Both the position numbers and the translations under genes were made by a program. From positions 31,352-44,601 of the forward strand of contig DYQY01000012.1 of assembly GCA_020719045.1 (NCBI GenBank): a DNA stretch of 13,250 bases, in the 5' to 3' direction. The stretch comes from Candidatus Termititenax sp. Its GTDB lineage: Bacteria; Margulisbacteria; Riflemargulisbacteria; GWF2-35-9; DYQY01. Positions 1 to 5,393 of the stretch are shown here, piece after piece (position 1 is the stretch's first letter; each line of letters opens with the position of its first letter). Under the pieces are notes generated by a model. It did not search any database. It was not told the origin of the DNA and saw nothing but the letters and a program-made list of their open reading frames with translations.

Positions 1-507
1 AGTATCGAGGATTCTATCGGATATTCGCTTGTGGATGGTGAGGGAGTTGCTGGTCAGAGAACACAGCTTATCAGTAACGGTGTTTTGCAAGGATATTTGT
101 ATGACCTTAAGTCTGCTGCTAAGGATAATGTTAATTCAACAGGTAATGCTATTAGAGGTGGTTATGATAGTATGCCTTCTATAAAGCCTACGAACTTAAT
201 AGTGCCTACAGGACAGAACACTGTTGTTGAGCTATTGAATCAAGATAGAGTGTTACTTGTAACTAATGTTATGGGGATGCATACCGCAAATTCTATTAAT
301 GGTGAGTTTAGTTTAGGTGCTTCTGGAGTGCTTTTTGAAAAAGGTAAGCCAATTCAATCAGTAAGGCAGATAACAATAGCTGGTGATTTTTTAAGTTTGC
401 TTGCGTCTGTTGCCGAATTAGCAAATGACGCAGATGATTTTCCATATAATGGAAATATCATTACTCCTTCTTGGTTTGTTGAACGATTGATAATCTCTGG
501 GTTATAA
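1..507 (+). CDS. pmbA: TldE/PmbA-family protein, C-terminal part (5' end outside window)
   Basis: The frame is open from base 1 to the TAA at 505-507 (168 codons), so this is the 3' part of a longer gene; the GTG at 31 is internal. The sequence matches the C-terminal domain of the TldD/TldE (PmbA) family by its typical order: a D-G-E-G-V turn, then V-L-Q-G-Y-L and an S-T-G-N motif, then a strand L-L-V-T-N-V-M-G-M, then F-S-L-G-A-S-G-V, then I-T-I-A-G-D near the end. Known TldD/TldE pairs form a metalloprotease complex that processes peptides such as microcin B17 precursors and CcdA; TldE itself lacks the metal-binding HExxxH motif. The TldE assignment rather than TldD rests on the S-x-G-A-S-G / I-T-I-A-G pattern. 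A likely tldD partner would lie upstream, outside the window. The stop codon lies inside a stem-loop at 504-529. Confidence 0.85.
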   Translation, partial: SIEDSIGYSLVDGEGVAGQRTQLISNGVLQGYLYDLKSAAKDNVNSTGNAIRGGYDSMPSIKPTNLIVPTGQNTVVELLNQDRVLLVTNVMGMHTANSINGEFSLGASGVLFEKGKPIQSVRQITIAGDFLSLLASVAELANDADDFPYNGNIITPSWFVERLIISGL

Positions 508-529
508 CTTTTGCTTGATCAAAAGTTAT
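504..529 (+). terminator. stem-loop at the end of the pmbA-like gene, possible terminator
   Basis: A perfect 10-bp inverted repeat (arms 504-513 and 520-529) with a 6-nt loop begins inside the stop codon of the pmbA-like gene. No clean T-tract follows (TCAAAAATC), so it may act as an RNA 3'-end stabiliser rather than a strong intrinsic terminator. Confidence 0.45.
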
Positions 530-692
530 TCAAAAATCAAGAGTGCTACAATTCACTGCGTGACTTTTGGGTAATTTTTATCGCACCCTATTTTTGACTG
601 GAAAATTTTTAGACTAATACGTATGTGGGCATGCTCCTAAAATTACTACAAAGTCATCTGGTTCAAATTCCGCACTCAATATTTAGTGAATA

Positions 693-753
693 GTCATTCC
701 CGAGCCTTGTCAGGGCGTAGCTACCAACTAGCGAAGACTGAAGGCGGGAATCC
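693..753. repeat. palindromic element, ATTCCCG/CGGGAAT type
   Basis: The arms ATTCCCG (696-702) and CGGGAAT (745-751) are inverted around about 42 bp that contain smaller pairings. The first 12 bases, GTCATTCCCGAG (693-704), recur exactly at 9867-9878 upstream of exbB, so this is an interspersed repeat. Similar ATTCCCG...CGGGAAT palindromes are widespread in bacterial intergenic regions. Confidence 0.65.
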
Positions 754-756
754 ATA

Positions 757-806
757 AGGCTCCCTCATGGAGGGAGCTGTCGAACGTTAGTGAGACTGAG
801 GGAGCT
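757..806. repeat. palindromic element with one pyrimidine and two purine arms
   Basis: GCTCCCTC (759-766) can pair with GAGGGAGC at 770-777 (loop ATG) or with a second copy of GAGGGAGC at 798-805. Between them lies a GTCG...GAGAC segment. The layout (pyrimidine arm, purine arm, middle hairpin ending in GAGAC, second purine arm) is the same as in the element at 4061-4110, although the arm sequences differ. This is an interspersed, fold-switching type of repeat. Confidence 0.7.
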
Positions 807-836
807 AATTAACTAGTTGTTGTTTCAGTTTCAGTC

Positions 837-983
837 CTAATATTTTCTTAGCAATTTTGTATATTGTTTAGAAGATTCATTGGAAACTATTATCAATTGT
901 TCTATCAGAGAATTGTAGAAACAATCAACATCAGATAATGTAAAATAACATAATCGTGAAATCTTCTTACTAATAGTAATGTT
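837..983 (-). pseudogene. displaced C-terminal coding segment of the nucleotidyltransferase gene
   Basis: Reading the minus strand from 983 gives 48 open codons to the TAG at 839-837, starting N-I-T-I-S-K-K-I-S-R and ending K-L-L-R-K-Y. This frame joins the upstream nucleotidyltransferase frame if one A is restored to the short A run at about 982-983, giving a protein of about 271 aa. The segment has ordinary protein-like composition, whereas the called tail after residue 223 is short. I infer a 1-nt deletion (real decay or an assembly error), not an independent gene: there is no start codon, and an in-frame stop lies just upstream. Confidence 0.5.
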
Positions 984-1651
984 CTATTTAAATCTTCTAG
1001 CCGAGCTTCACTTAACCCAATTAGTCCTCTAAGTTGCAACCATCTATTCCAATGTAAAATTAATCTTGCTTTTGCAATATAGTAATACGGAGTTAATACA
1101 TTCTTTGCTTTGCAACTATCAAATTCATTTTCCAATCTCATGATTGTAATATGCATTAACTCATGAATTTTTCTATTTGCTAATTGCTTTAATAATAATT
1201 CAATATGATTCTTGAATGTATCATTAAAACAATCGTCGTTGGAAAATATTTGTCCCATTAACAATATGTTCCTTATTGTTTCATTAGATTTAATAGTACT
1301 AACAATATATTTATAATCGAAAGCATTCTCTTGTTTTAATTCAAAAGAAAAATTATGCATTTTTTTATTAGGAACTAAAAATGCAAACTTGTCACAATGT
1401 AATTCTTCGTCAGACTCATCTGTTCTTACAAAGAAATAATCAACATCTGAGCTTATTCCATAAACACCAAAGCAAAGACTTCCCCCTATAAATAATCCAG
1501 TGTTTACTGGTAATTCATAAGAGTGCCTTTTAATTTTTGATATAACAAAATCTTTAATTTCAAAAATTGTTGAAACGTATTCTGATTCATTTTTGCACAA
1601 AGACAGTAAATCTTTCTGAAAAAATGATTCTGATATAACCTTAAAAAGCAT
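905..1651 (-). CDS. nucleotidyltransferase-fold protein, probably frameshifted near its C-terminus
   Basis: A 248-aa protein with the hallmark of the DNA polymerase beta-type nucleotidyltransferase superfamily: G56-G57-S58, then about ten residues, then D69-V-D71, which should bind metal and NTP. A possible third carboxylate is E104 in the strand F-S-F-E-L. Residues from about 130 onward look helical, as in nucleotidyltransferases with an accessory helical (HEPN-like or KNTase C-terminal-like) domain. The ATG at 1651-1649 overlaps the TAA of the preceding gene by one base (TAATG), so translation is probably coupled. Substrate and family are not recognisable; an antibiotic-modifying, toxin or tRNA/protein-modifying role cannot be told apart. 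After residue 223 the frame is probably wrong: a 1-nt indel near 982 would restore a 48-codon extension ending at 837. The gene may therefore be inactive, or the base call may be an error. Confidence 0.7.
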   Translation of the reverse strand: MLFKVISESFFQKDLLSLCKNESEYVSTIFEIKDFVISKIKRHSYELPVNTGLFIGGSLCFGVYGISSDVDYFFVRTDESDEELHCDKFAFLVPNKKMHNFSFELKQENAFDYKYIVSTIKSNETIRNILLMGQIFSNDDCFNDTFKNHIELLLKQLANRKIHELMHITIMRLENEFDSCKAKNVLTPYYYIAKARLILHWNRWLQLRGLIGLSEARLEDLNRTLLLVRRFHDYVILHYLMLIVSTIL

Positions 1652-2121
1652 TATTGGTTGTTAAATAACACTTTATTAAAATCTGACTCTAAATTAGGAT
1701 CATTTAGTTTACTAATAAATGCCTGTTTATACTTATCATCTTTATTGTAAAAATAAATACCAACAAGAAACTCAGCTATTTTAATTGCATTTTTAGTCGA
1801 ATAAATTATCTCCGTATATTCTGCACTATCTATTACCAAGACGGAGACTGCTTCTTCTCCTACATTATCTGACATATTACTTCCGTGTGAAATACGTTTT
1901 TCCCATTGAGTTGAGTAATGAGATTCTTCTGGATGGAATATGCTTATTGATTTAAACTTATTAACAGCTAACAGAATTACATCTTCATCATCTCTTACAT
2001 CTTTTCCTGCAAGTTTTAATATTTCTATTACATCTGAACCTGAAACTTTGTTTAAAGCAATTGTAGCTAATTCTTTATCGCTTCGCTCTAGTGATGAGTG
2101 ATAGGTGATATGTGACTTCAC
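1651..2121 (-). CDS. unknown 156-aa protein, first gene of a pair with the nucleotidyltransferase
   Basis: I do not recognise this family. The protein is soluble-looking and rather acidic, with alternating helical (about 15-60, 110-150) and strand-like (about 88-106) parts, no signal peptide and no obvious catalytic motif. The only available start is a GTG at 2121-2119, with an in-frame TGA two codons upstream and no clear Shine-Dalgarno site. The first ten or so codons are made of a 7-bp tandem repeat array (2091-2136), so the N-terminus is either repeat-derived or the original 5' end has been lost. The next conserved-looking stretch starts at S-D-K-E-L-A. The 1-nt stop/start overlap with the downstream nucleotidyltransferase argues for joint function, perhaps a toxin-antitoxin-like or defence pair. 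That role is inference from context only. Confidence 0.6.
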   Translation of the reverse strand: MKSHITYHSSLERSDKELATIALNKVSGSDVIEILKLAGKDVRDDEDVILLAVNKFKSISIFHPEESHYSTQWEKRISHGSNMSDNVGEEAVSVLVIDSAEYTEIIYSTKNAIKIAEFLVGIYFYNKDDKYKQAFISKLNDPNLESDFNKVLFNNQ

Positions 2122-2136
2122 TGCTCACTGTTCACC
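2091..2136. repeat. heptanucleotide tandem array with a polarity switch
   Basis: Read on the plus strand, four successive 7-bp units begin GTGA (2091, 2098, 2105, 2112). They are followed in the same 7-bp phase by units beginning CAC (2119, 2126, and a partial one at 2133), which are the reverse-complement type. The array runs about 46 bp and straddles the GTG start of the minus-strand 156-aa gene. It resembles the short tandemly repeated heptamer class known from some bacteria such as cyanobacteria; that comparison is by type only. Confidence 0.75.
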
Positions 2137-2216
2137 ATTTCCGAACTTATGAGGTTACGCAATTACGAAGTTACGTATCTTCGTCGCTTCGTTGGTTCGT
2201 AGCTTCGGTCGTTCAA
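2137..2216. repeat. degenerate octanucleotide tandem array
   Basis: Directly after the heptamers, about ten 8-bp units follow in constant phase, each with a core like TTACG or CTTCG at unit positions 3-7. The TTACG cores are at 2155, 2163 and 2171; the CTTCG-like cores are at 2179, 2187, 2195 (GTTCG) and 2203. The first units (2137, 2145) and the last (2209) are more degenerate. CGAAGTTACG (2166-2175) and CGTAGCTTCG (2198-2207) also form a near-perfect inverted repeat, so the array could fold. Confidence 0.65.
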
Positions 2217-2364
2217 ACCATCCAATATATCGTTCCACCAAAAAGATATTCCCACTTTTATCTATTGAAAAATACTATTGCGACGTTGAGTTTTGTGGAT
2301 TGATGAGTTTTTGACGTTTTTTTATGCTTAATTGGCTCCATTCCATTAAGTGAACTTGGTTGTG

Positions 2365-2382
2365 TATACCCAAAAGGGTATA
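2365..2382. promoter_or_regulatory. upstream palindromic operator of the hipBST operon
   Basis: A perfect palindrome TATACCC-AAAA-GGGTATA. It closely matches the second site at 2425-2444 and resembles in design the HipB operators of E. coli (TATCC-N8-GGATA). The centres of the two sites are 61 bp apart, about six helical turns, which would allow two HipB dimers on the same DNA face or a loop. Confidence 0.75.
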
Positions 2383-2397
2383 AATTGTCTGGATTAA

Positions 2398-2426
2398 TTG
2401 AAATTATGAGTTAAATATGTTAAATT
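2398..2426 (+). promoter_or_regulatory. candidate hipB promoter
   Basis: TTGAAA (2398-2403), 17 bp, then TAAATT (2421-2426). It lies between the two palindromic operators, and the -10 box touches the second, so HipB binding would block polymerase. The -10 box is weak, and a different -10 in this AT-rich stretch is possible. Confidence 0.45.
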
Positions 2427-2444
2427 ATACCCGAAAGGTTATAA
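2425..2444. promoter_or_regulatory. downstream operator covering the hipB ribosome binding site
   Basis: TTATACCC-GAAA-GGTTATAA is palindromic at 7 of 8 arm positions and ends one base before the hipB ATG. The AAAGG inside it (2434-2438) is the likely Shine-Dalgarno site, so operator and ribosome binding site coincide. Confidence 0.7.
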
Positions 2445-2445
2445 T

Positions 2446-2646
2446 ATGTTAGCAAAGTACCTAAAAAATAAAAGAAAAATTAATAACATTACACAAGAAG
2501 AACTTGCTATAAGTGCTGGAGTTGGTTTGAGGTTCATTAGAGATATCGAGCAGGGCAAGAAAACTTTACGTATGGATAAAGTTAATCAAGTGCTAAAAGT
2601 TTTTGGTGCTGAGTTGACTCCAATGGATAATAGAAGTTTGCAATGA
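2446..2646 (+). CDS. hipB: HipB-like antitoxin and autorepressor
   Basis: A 66-aa protein consisting of one XRE/HipB-type helix-turn-helix domain: T-Q-E-E-L-A (about 17-22), the recognition-helix region S-A-G-V-G-L-R-F-I-R-D-I-E-Q-G-K (about 23-38) and the closing helix M-D-K-V-N-Q-V-L-K-V-F-G-A-E-L. This is the pattern of HipB/Y4mF family antitoxins. As first gene of a hipBST-type operon it should bind the two flanking palindromes as a dimer and repress its own transcription while helping to neutralise HipT. The ATG at 2446 has an AAAGG site 7 nt upstream inside the operator. Its stop overlaps the start of hipS (ATGA at 2643-2646). Confidence 0.9.
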   Translation: MLAKYLKNKRKINNITQEELAISAGVGLRFIRDIEQGKKTLRMDKVNQVLKVFGAELTPMDNRSLQ

Positions 2647-2960
2647 GAAAAGCAAAAGTTTTTGTTAATGAATTTTTTGCTGGAATGCTTATAGAAACTG
2701 ATGAAGGTTATTTTTTTAACTATGATGAAGATTATTATAACAGTGATTTAACTGCTGTAAGTCTCACATTACCAAAAACAAAAAAGCAATATTATTCCAA
2801 AGAATTTTTTAATTTTTTTAGAGGACTTTTACAAGAAGGTTGGTTAAAGGAATTGTCTGAAGATATTTTAAGGATTGATAAACAGGATGAGTTTTTGCTT
2901 TTAATTAAGAATGGTTCTGATTGTGTTGGTAATGTTTCAGTCGTGGAGTTTCTGGAATGA
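2643..2960 (+). CDS. hipS: HipS-like protein (free HipA N-terminal subdomain)
   Basis: A 105-aa protein matching the HipA N-terminal subdomain 1 (Couple_hipA): K-V-F-V-N-E-F-F-A-G-M-L at the start, F-F-N-Y-D-E-D-Y-Y at about 24-32, then S-L-T-L-P (40-44), F-N-F-F-R-G-L-L-Q-E-G-W (56-67), and a C-terminal D-C-V-G-N-V-S-V motif. In normal HipA this domain is fused to the kinase; here it is a separate gene with 4-nt overlaps on both sides. This is the gene order and size of HipBST in enteropathogenic E. coli O127:H6, where HipS, not HipB, is the main antitoxin of HipT. W67 in the Q-E-G-W motif is a candidate for the residue that contacts the kinase active site, but that is inference. Confidence 0.87.
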   Translation: MRKAKVFVNEFFAGMLIETDEGYFFNYDEDYYNSDLTAVSLTLPKTKKQYYSKEFFNFFRGLLQEGWLKELSEDILRIDKQDEFLLLIKNGSDCVGNVSVVEFLE

Positions 2961-3793
2961 AGGATGATTTGCTTGTTTTGAATTTTTCTTCTAATGATAT
3001 TTCACAAATAGTCACAGATAATCTTATAGGCAGAATCTCTATTTCAGGTGTTCAGAGGAAAATCTCTTTAGTGAAAAGTGGTGATACTTTTATTCCTGTT
3101 GATACTGCTGGAGAGTATATTTTAAAGCCACTAGATAATAATTGGGATCAATTACCAGAGAATGAAAAGTTATGTATGGACTTGGCATCTTTTTTTAATC
3201 TGAAAGTTCCAGAGAATTTTCTAGTTAGATTAGCGGAAGGTTCTATTGCTTATGTCGTTAAAAGATTTGATAGAAATGGACTTAGTAAATATCCAGTCGA
3301 AGATTTTTGTCAAATTTTGGATTTATCTAATAAGTCTAAATATAGTGGTTCTTATGAAAAAATAATTAAAGCATTGGAACAGTATTCTTCGGCTCCAGGT
3401 CTTGATAAGATAATGTTGTTTAGGTCACTTATATTTAATTTCCTAATTTGTAATAATGATGCTCATTATAAGAATTATTCTTTACTTAATACTGGTAATG
3501 GCTACAGATTGAGTCCGTTTTATGACCTAGTTAATACATCCTTAGTTTTAAAGAATAATAATGAGGAAGTTGCACTTACAATGAATGGGAAAAGAAGCAA
3601 TCTAAGAAAGGAAGATATGTTATCTTTTGCAGAATATGCAGAAATACCATCTAAGGTGATAGCTATAGAGTTTGAGAGTATCAGAAGTACTAGAAATAAA
3701 TTTATAGAATGCATTAGTAATTCTTTTCTTAGTAAAAAAAATAAAGATAAATTTGTTGAATTTTATTTGAGTAGATATGATAGATTGATTTAG
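2957..3793 (+). CDS. hipT: HipT-like serine/threonine kinase toxin
   Basis: A 278-aa HipA-family kinase lacking the N-terminal subdomain, which is supplied by hipS upstream. Visible kinase features: Gly-rich loop R-I-S28-I-S30-G-V-Q-R-K, lysine K57 in E-Y-I-L-K-P, catalytic loop N-N-D168-A-H-Y-K172-N173, and metal-binding D190 in P-F-Y-D-L. The S-I-S motif corresponds to the two autophosphorylated serines of E. coli HipT (S57 and S59); canonical HipA has a different loop. E. coli HipT phosphorylates tryptophanyl-tRNA synthetase and halts translation; the same target here is inference. The protein is shorter than E. coli HipT, mainly at the N-terminus. The ATG lies in the ATGA overlap with hipS, with GGAG 8 nt upstream. 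Confidence 0.88.
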   Translation: MKDDLLVLNFSSNDISQIVTDNLIGRISISGVQRKISLVKSGDTFIPVDTAGEYILKPLDNNWDQLPENEKLCMDLASFFNLKVPENFLVRLAEGSIAYVVKRFDRNGLSKYPVEDFCQILDLSNKSKYSGSYEKIIKALEQYSSAPGLDKIMLFRSLIFNFLICNNDAHYKNYSLLNTGNGYRLSPFYDLVNTSLVLKNNNEEVALTMNGKRSNLRKEDMLSFAEYAEIPSKVIAIEFESIRSTRNKFIECISNSFLSKKNKDKFVEFYLSRYDRLI

Positions 3794-3823
3794 TTTTTTC
3801 TGTTTGGATTCATCCAGAAAAGT

Positions 3824-3858
3824 TGGACAAATTTAACATGCAAAAGTGAATTTGTCCA
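3824..3858. repeat. inverted repeat downstream of hipT
   Basis: TGGACAAATT (3824-3833) and its reverse complement AATTTGTCCA (3849-3858) flank a 15-nt loop. No T-tract follows. It may be an RNA 3'-end structure for the hipBST transcript or a leftover of transposon ends; the sequence alone does not decide. Confidence 0.4.
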
Positions 3859-3867
3859 TCTTGTTGA

Positions 3868-4055
3868 CTAATGATTTTTTAAGAAAAATGCACAAATATC
3901 CTCATCTGTTCTGAGCTTTTCTGGTATATGCCTGTATATTTTATCTAAGTCTTTTTCTTTATTTCCTTTATCTTCTTGTAATATTCTTTCCCCATACTAA
4001 GTAACCTTTTTACCTTAATTTCAGGGTAACCATGTTTAGATATACACACATTCTT
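3868..4055 (-). pseudogene. frameshifted remnant of an unknown protein gene
   Basis: On the minus strand an open frame starts just inside 4055 (after a TAA at 4058-4056) and reads N-V-C-I-S-K-H-G-Y-P-E-I-K-V-K-R-L-L-S-M and on, to a lysine-rich end and TAG near 3948. The -1 frame then continues K-D-L-D-K-I-Y-R-H-I-P-E-K-L-R-T-D-E-D and ends F-F-L-K-N-H at the TAG 3870-3868. The two pieces join smoothly in the A-rich run at about 3950-3960, so a 1-nt indel is likely. The family is not recognised. The 5' side stops at the edge of the palindromic element at 4061-4110, which suggests truncation there. Confidence 0.4.
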
Positions 4056-4060
4056 TTAAA

Positions 4061-4110
4061 TCCTTCCCTTTGCAAGGGAAGGTGGCTCAGCTCTGCTGAG
4101 ACGGAAGGGT
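4061..4110. repeat. two-hairpin palindromic element
   Basis: Hairpin 1 has 9-bp arms CCTTCCCTT (4062-4070) and AAGGGAAGG (4074-4082) with a TGC loop. Hairpin 2 has arms CTCAGC (4086-4091) and GCTGAG (4095-4100) with a TCT loop. GGAAGGG (4103-4109) is an alternative partner for the first pyrimidine arm. The layout repeats that of the element at 757-806, including GAGAC (4098-4102) before the final purine arm. Confidence 0.75.
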
Positions 4111-4121
4111 GTCTTTAATCT

Positions 4122-4150
4122 TTTACCTTTAAACTATAAAACGTTACAAT
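4122..4150 (+). promoter_or_regulatory. promoter of the LptC-like gene, probably leaderless
   Basis: TTTACC (4122-4127), 17 bp, TACAAT (4145-4150). The -10 box ends exactly 6 nt before the ATG at 4157, which places the expected start of transcription at the A of the start codon. No Shine-Dalgarno sequence is present upstream. Confidence 0.6.
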
Positions 4151-4156
4151 ATAACT

Positions 4157-5296
4157 ATGAAAAAAATCATCAAAGTAGTAATCGTCTGCGTAGTATTAGC
4201 TGTTCTTTTATATTTACTAGTTTCTTTGCAGGTAAAGCAGGAAATATCTTCAGGTATATCAACTCCAGATTTTATGATGGAGCTTTCTGGTGTTCGTTTA
4301 AGGGGATGGAATAAACAAGTCTTGGCTTGGGAGATGAAGTCTGCAAATGCCTACTATTATGATAAAAACACTTTGGTTTTGACAGGGGTTAATGAAGGAT
4401 ACTTTCTGGATAGTACTGGTAAGAATTTGATAGATGAATTCTTGGTTTCTACTGTTAATGCAAATATTATAAATAAAGAGTTTGTTCTTAATAATGTTAG
4501 ACTTAAACTTCATTCTGATATTAGTTCAAATGTGTTTTTGGCGGCAGAGAGATTTAGTTATCTAGATGGTTCTTTGTATACCGACATGCCATACATTCTA
4601 CAAGTAAATGATTGGCAGGTAACCTCAGGCAAAATGACTTATAATTTAAAAGAAGATAAGATGGAGTTTGCTGACAATCTGCGGATTAATAAAGGTAAAA
4701 GCTCTCTGAGAAGTAACCATGGTGTCTATTCCCCTGTAAGCAATTCTGTTGTGTTAAGTGGAGAGGTTGAGGTTAGTCATAACATTTTACACAAAGGTAA
4801 AGAATATTTACTTAATATATTTTCTGATTCAGTTGATATTTTGCTGCTTAAAGATGAACCAGATTTAACGTTTAATGATGGGATGATTTTTAGGTTCGGT
4901 GAAGATGTTTTATATGCAAGTTACGGTAACTATAATCCTGATAAAAAGATTCTTAAGATGACTGATACTGTAATTAGAATTGATGACGGTTCAGAAATTC
5001 TAGCCAATATTAAAGCTGAGGATATAAAGGGGAGTATTATTAAGGGGCATAAAGTAGATGTTTTGTTTGATGAAAAGAAGATTATTCTTAGTGAAATAGT
5101 TACATATGAAAGAGGAACAAGAAAGATTGTTGCTAATAGTGGGGTATATGATGTAAATGCTGGACTACTTTATTTGCGAGGAGGAGTTGCTATAAATGAG
5201 GGAACAAAATCCATTTATTCAGATGAAGTAACTGTTGATGTTAAAAAAGATGTTATTTTAGCTAAAGGAAAGGTTAAGACAAAAATATCAATATAA
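4157..5296 (+). CDS. LptC/OstA-like lipopolysaccharide transport protein
   Basis: A 379-aa protein with one N-terminal membrane segment (about 4-25, V-V-I-V-C-V-V-L-A-V-L-L-Y-L-L-V) and a long periplasmic part rich in short beta strands. The early part (about 35-150, with M-E-L-S-G-V and later W-E-M-K-S-A-N-A-Y-Y) fits LptC. The later repeats (about 150-375, of the type Y-N-L-K-E-D-K-M-E-F and L-Y-L-R-G-G-V-A-I) fit OstA/LptA beta-jellyroll strands that shield lipid A on its way to the outer membrane. E. coli uses separate LptC and LptA proteins, each about half this length, so this may be a combined bridge protein anchored in the inner membrane. LptB, F, G and D are not in the window. A single-gene unit with its own promoter is likely. 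Confidence 0.7.
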   Translation: MKKIIKVVIVCVVLAVLLYLLVSLQVKQEISSGISTPDFMMELSGVRLRGWNKQVLAWEMKSANAYYYDKNTLVLTGVNEGYFLDSTGKNLIDEFLVSTVNANIINKEFVLNNVRLKLHSDISSNVFLAAERFSYLDGSLYTDMPYILQVNDWQVTSGKMTYNLKEDKMEFADNLRINKGKSSLRSNHGVYSPVSNSVVLSGEVEVSHNILHKGKEYLLNIFSDSVDILLLKDEPDLTFNDGMIFRFGEDVLYASYGNYNPDKKILKMTDTVIRIDDGSEILANIKAEDIKGSIIKGHKVDVLFDEKKIILSEIVTYERGTRKIVANSGVYDVNAGLLYLRGGVAINEGTKSIYSDEVTVDVKKDVILAKGKVKTKISI

Positions 5297-5358
5297 CGTA
5301 ATGTATCTGTGATATTTTTTAGCTAACCAAAATAAATATAAAAAATGATTAATCGTAG

Positions 5359-5387
5359 TTGTGTAGAACCCTTTTCATATATATAAT
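5359..5387 (+). promoter_or_regulatory. promoter of the MerR-DegV gene, probably leaderless
   Basis: TTGTGT (5359-5364), 17 bp, perfect TATAAT (5382-5387), then 6 nt to the ATG at 5394. No Shine-Dalgarno site is seen. MerR-type self-regulated promoters often have 19-20 bp spacers with a dyad between the boxes; neither is seen here. Confidence 0.65.
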
Positions 5388-5393
5388 AAAAGT

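Larger units (their letters stand above)
508..836. other. non-coding stretch with palindromic repeats
   Basis: About 330 bases lie between the pmbA-like gene and the minus-strand nucleotidyltransferase region. It holds the terminal stem-loop (504-529) and two palindromic elements (693-753 and 757-806). It also holds a short open minus-strand frame at about 614-681 whose translation (A-E-F-E-P-D-D-F-V-V-I-L-G-A-C-P-H-T-Y-stop) looks protein-like and may be a gene remnant. I see no tRNA or full gene here. Confidence 0.6.
2122..2445. other. intergenic region between divergent modules
   Basis: This 324-bp gap separates the minus-strand nucleotidyltransferase pair from the plus-strand hipBST operon. 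Its first third is tandem repeat (to 2216) and its last 80 bp hold the hipB promoter and two operators. The middle (about 2217-2360) shows nothing I can assign. I found no convincing promoter for the minus-strand pair, which would have to start inside the repeats. Confidence 0.6.
3794..4156. other. gene-poor gap between hipT and the LptC-like gene
   Basis: This 363-bp stretch contains, in order, an inverted repeat (3824-3858), a decayed minus-strand gene fragment (3868-4055), a palindromic element (4061-4110) and the promoter of the LptC-like gene (4122-4150). I see no intact gene and no strong intrinsic terminator. Confidence 0.65.

Noticed and set aside
655-680. GGTTCAAATTCC resembling a tRNA T-arm
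   Set aside because: The flanking bases do not form a T-stem, acceptor stem or anticodon arm.
2091-2216. CRISPR array
   Set aside because: The units are 7-8 bp with no spacers, and no cas genes are present.
2112-2303. 63-codon plus-strand open frame
   Set aside because: It is mostly translated tandem repeat (2091-2216), has no ribosome binding site and gives a repeat-like protein; not a gene.
3520-3714. Minus-strand open frame inside hipT
   Set aside because: It lies wholly within the strongly supported kinase gene on the other strand.
3824-3858. Insertion-sequence terminal repeats
   Set aside because: The 10-bp arms are only 15 bp apart and no transposase or target duplication is visible; recorded only as an inverted repeat.
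4298-4513. Minus-strand open frame inside the LptC-like gene
   Set aside because: Opposite-strand shadow with no domain or ribosome binding site.
5359-5393. MerR-type self-regulated promoter with a long spacer and dyad
   Set aside because: The spacer is the normal 17 bp and no dyad is seen between the boxes.
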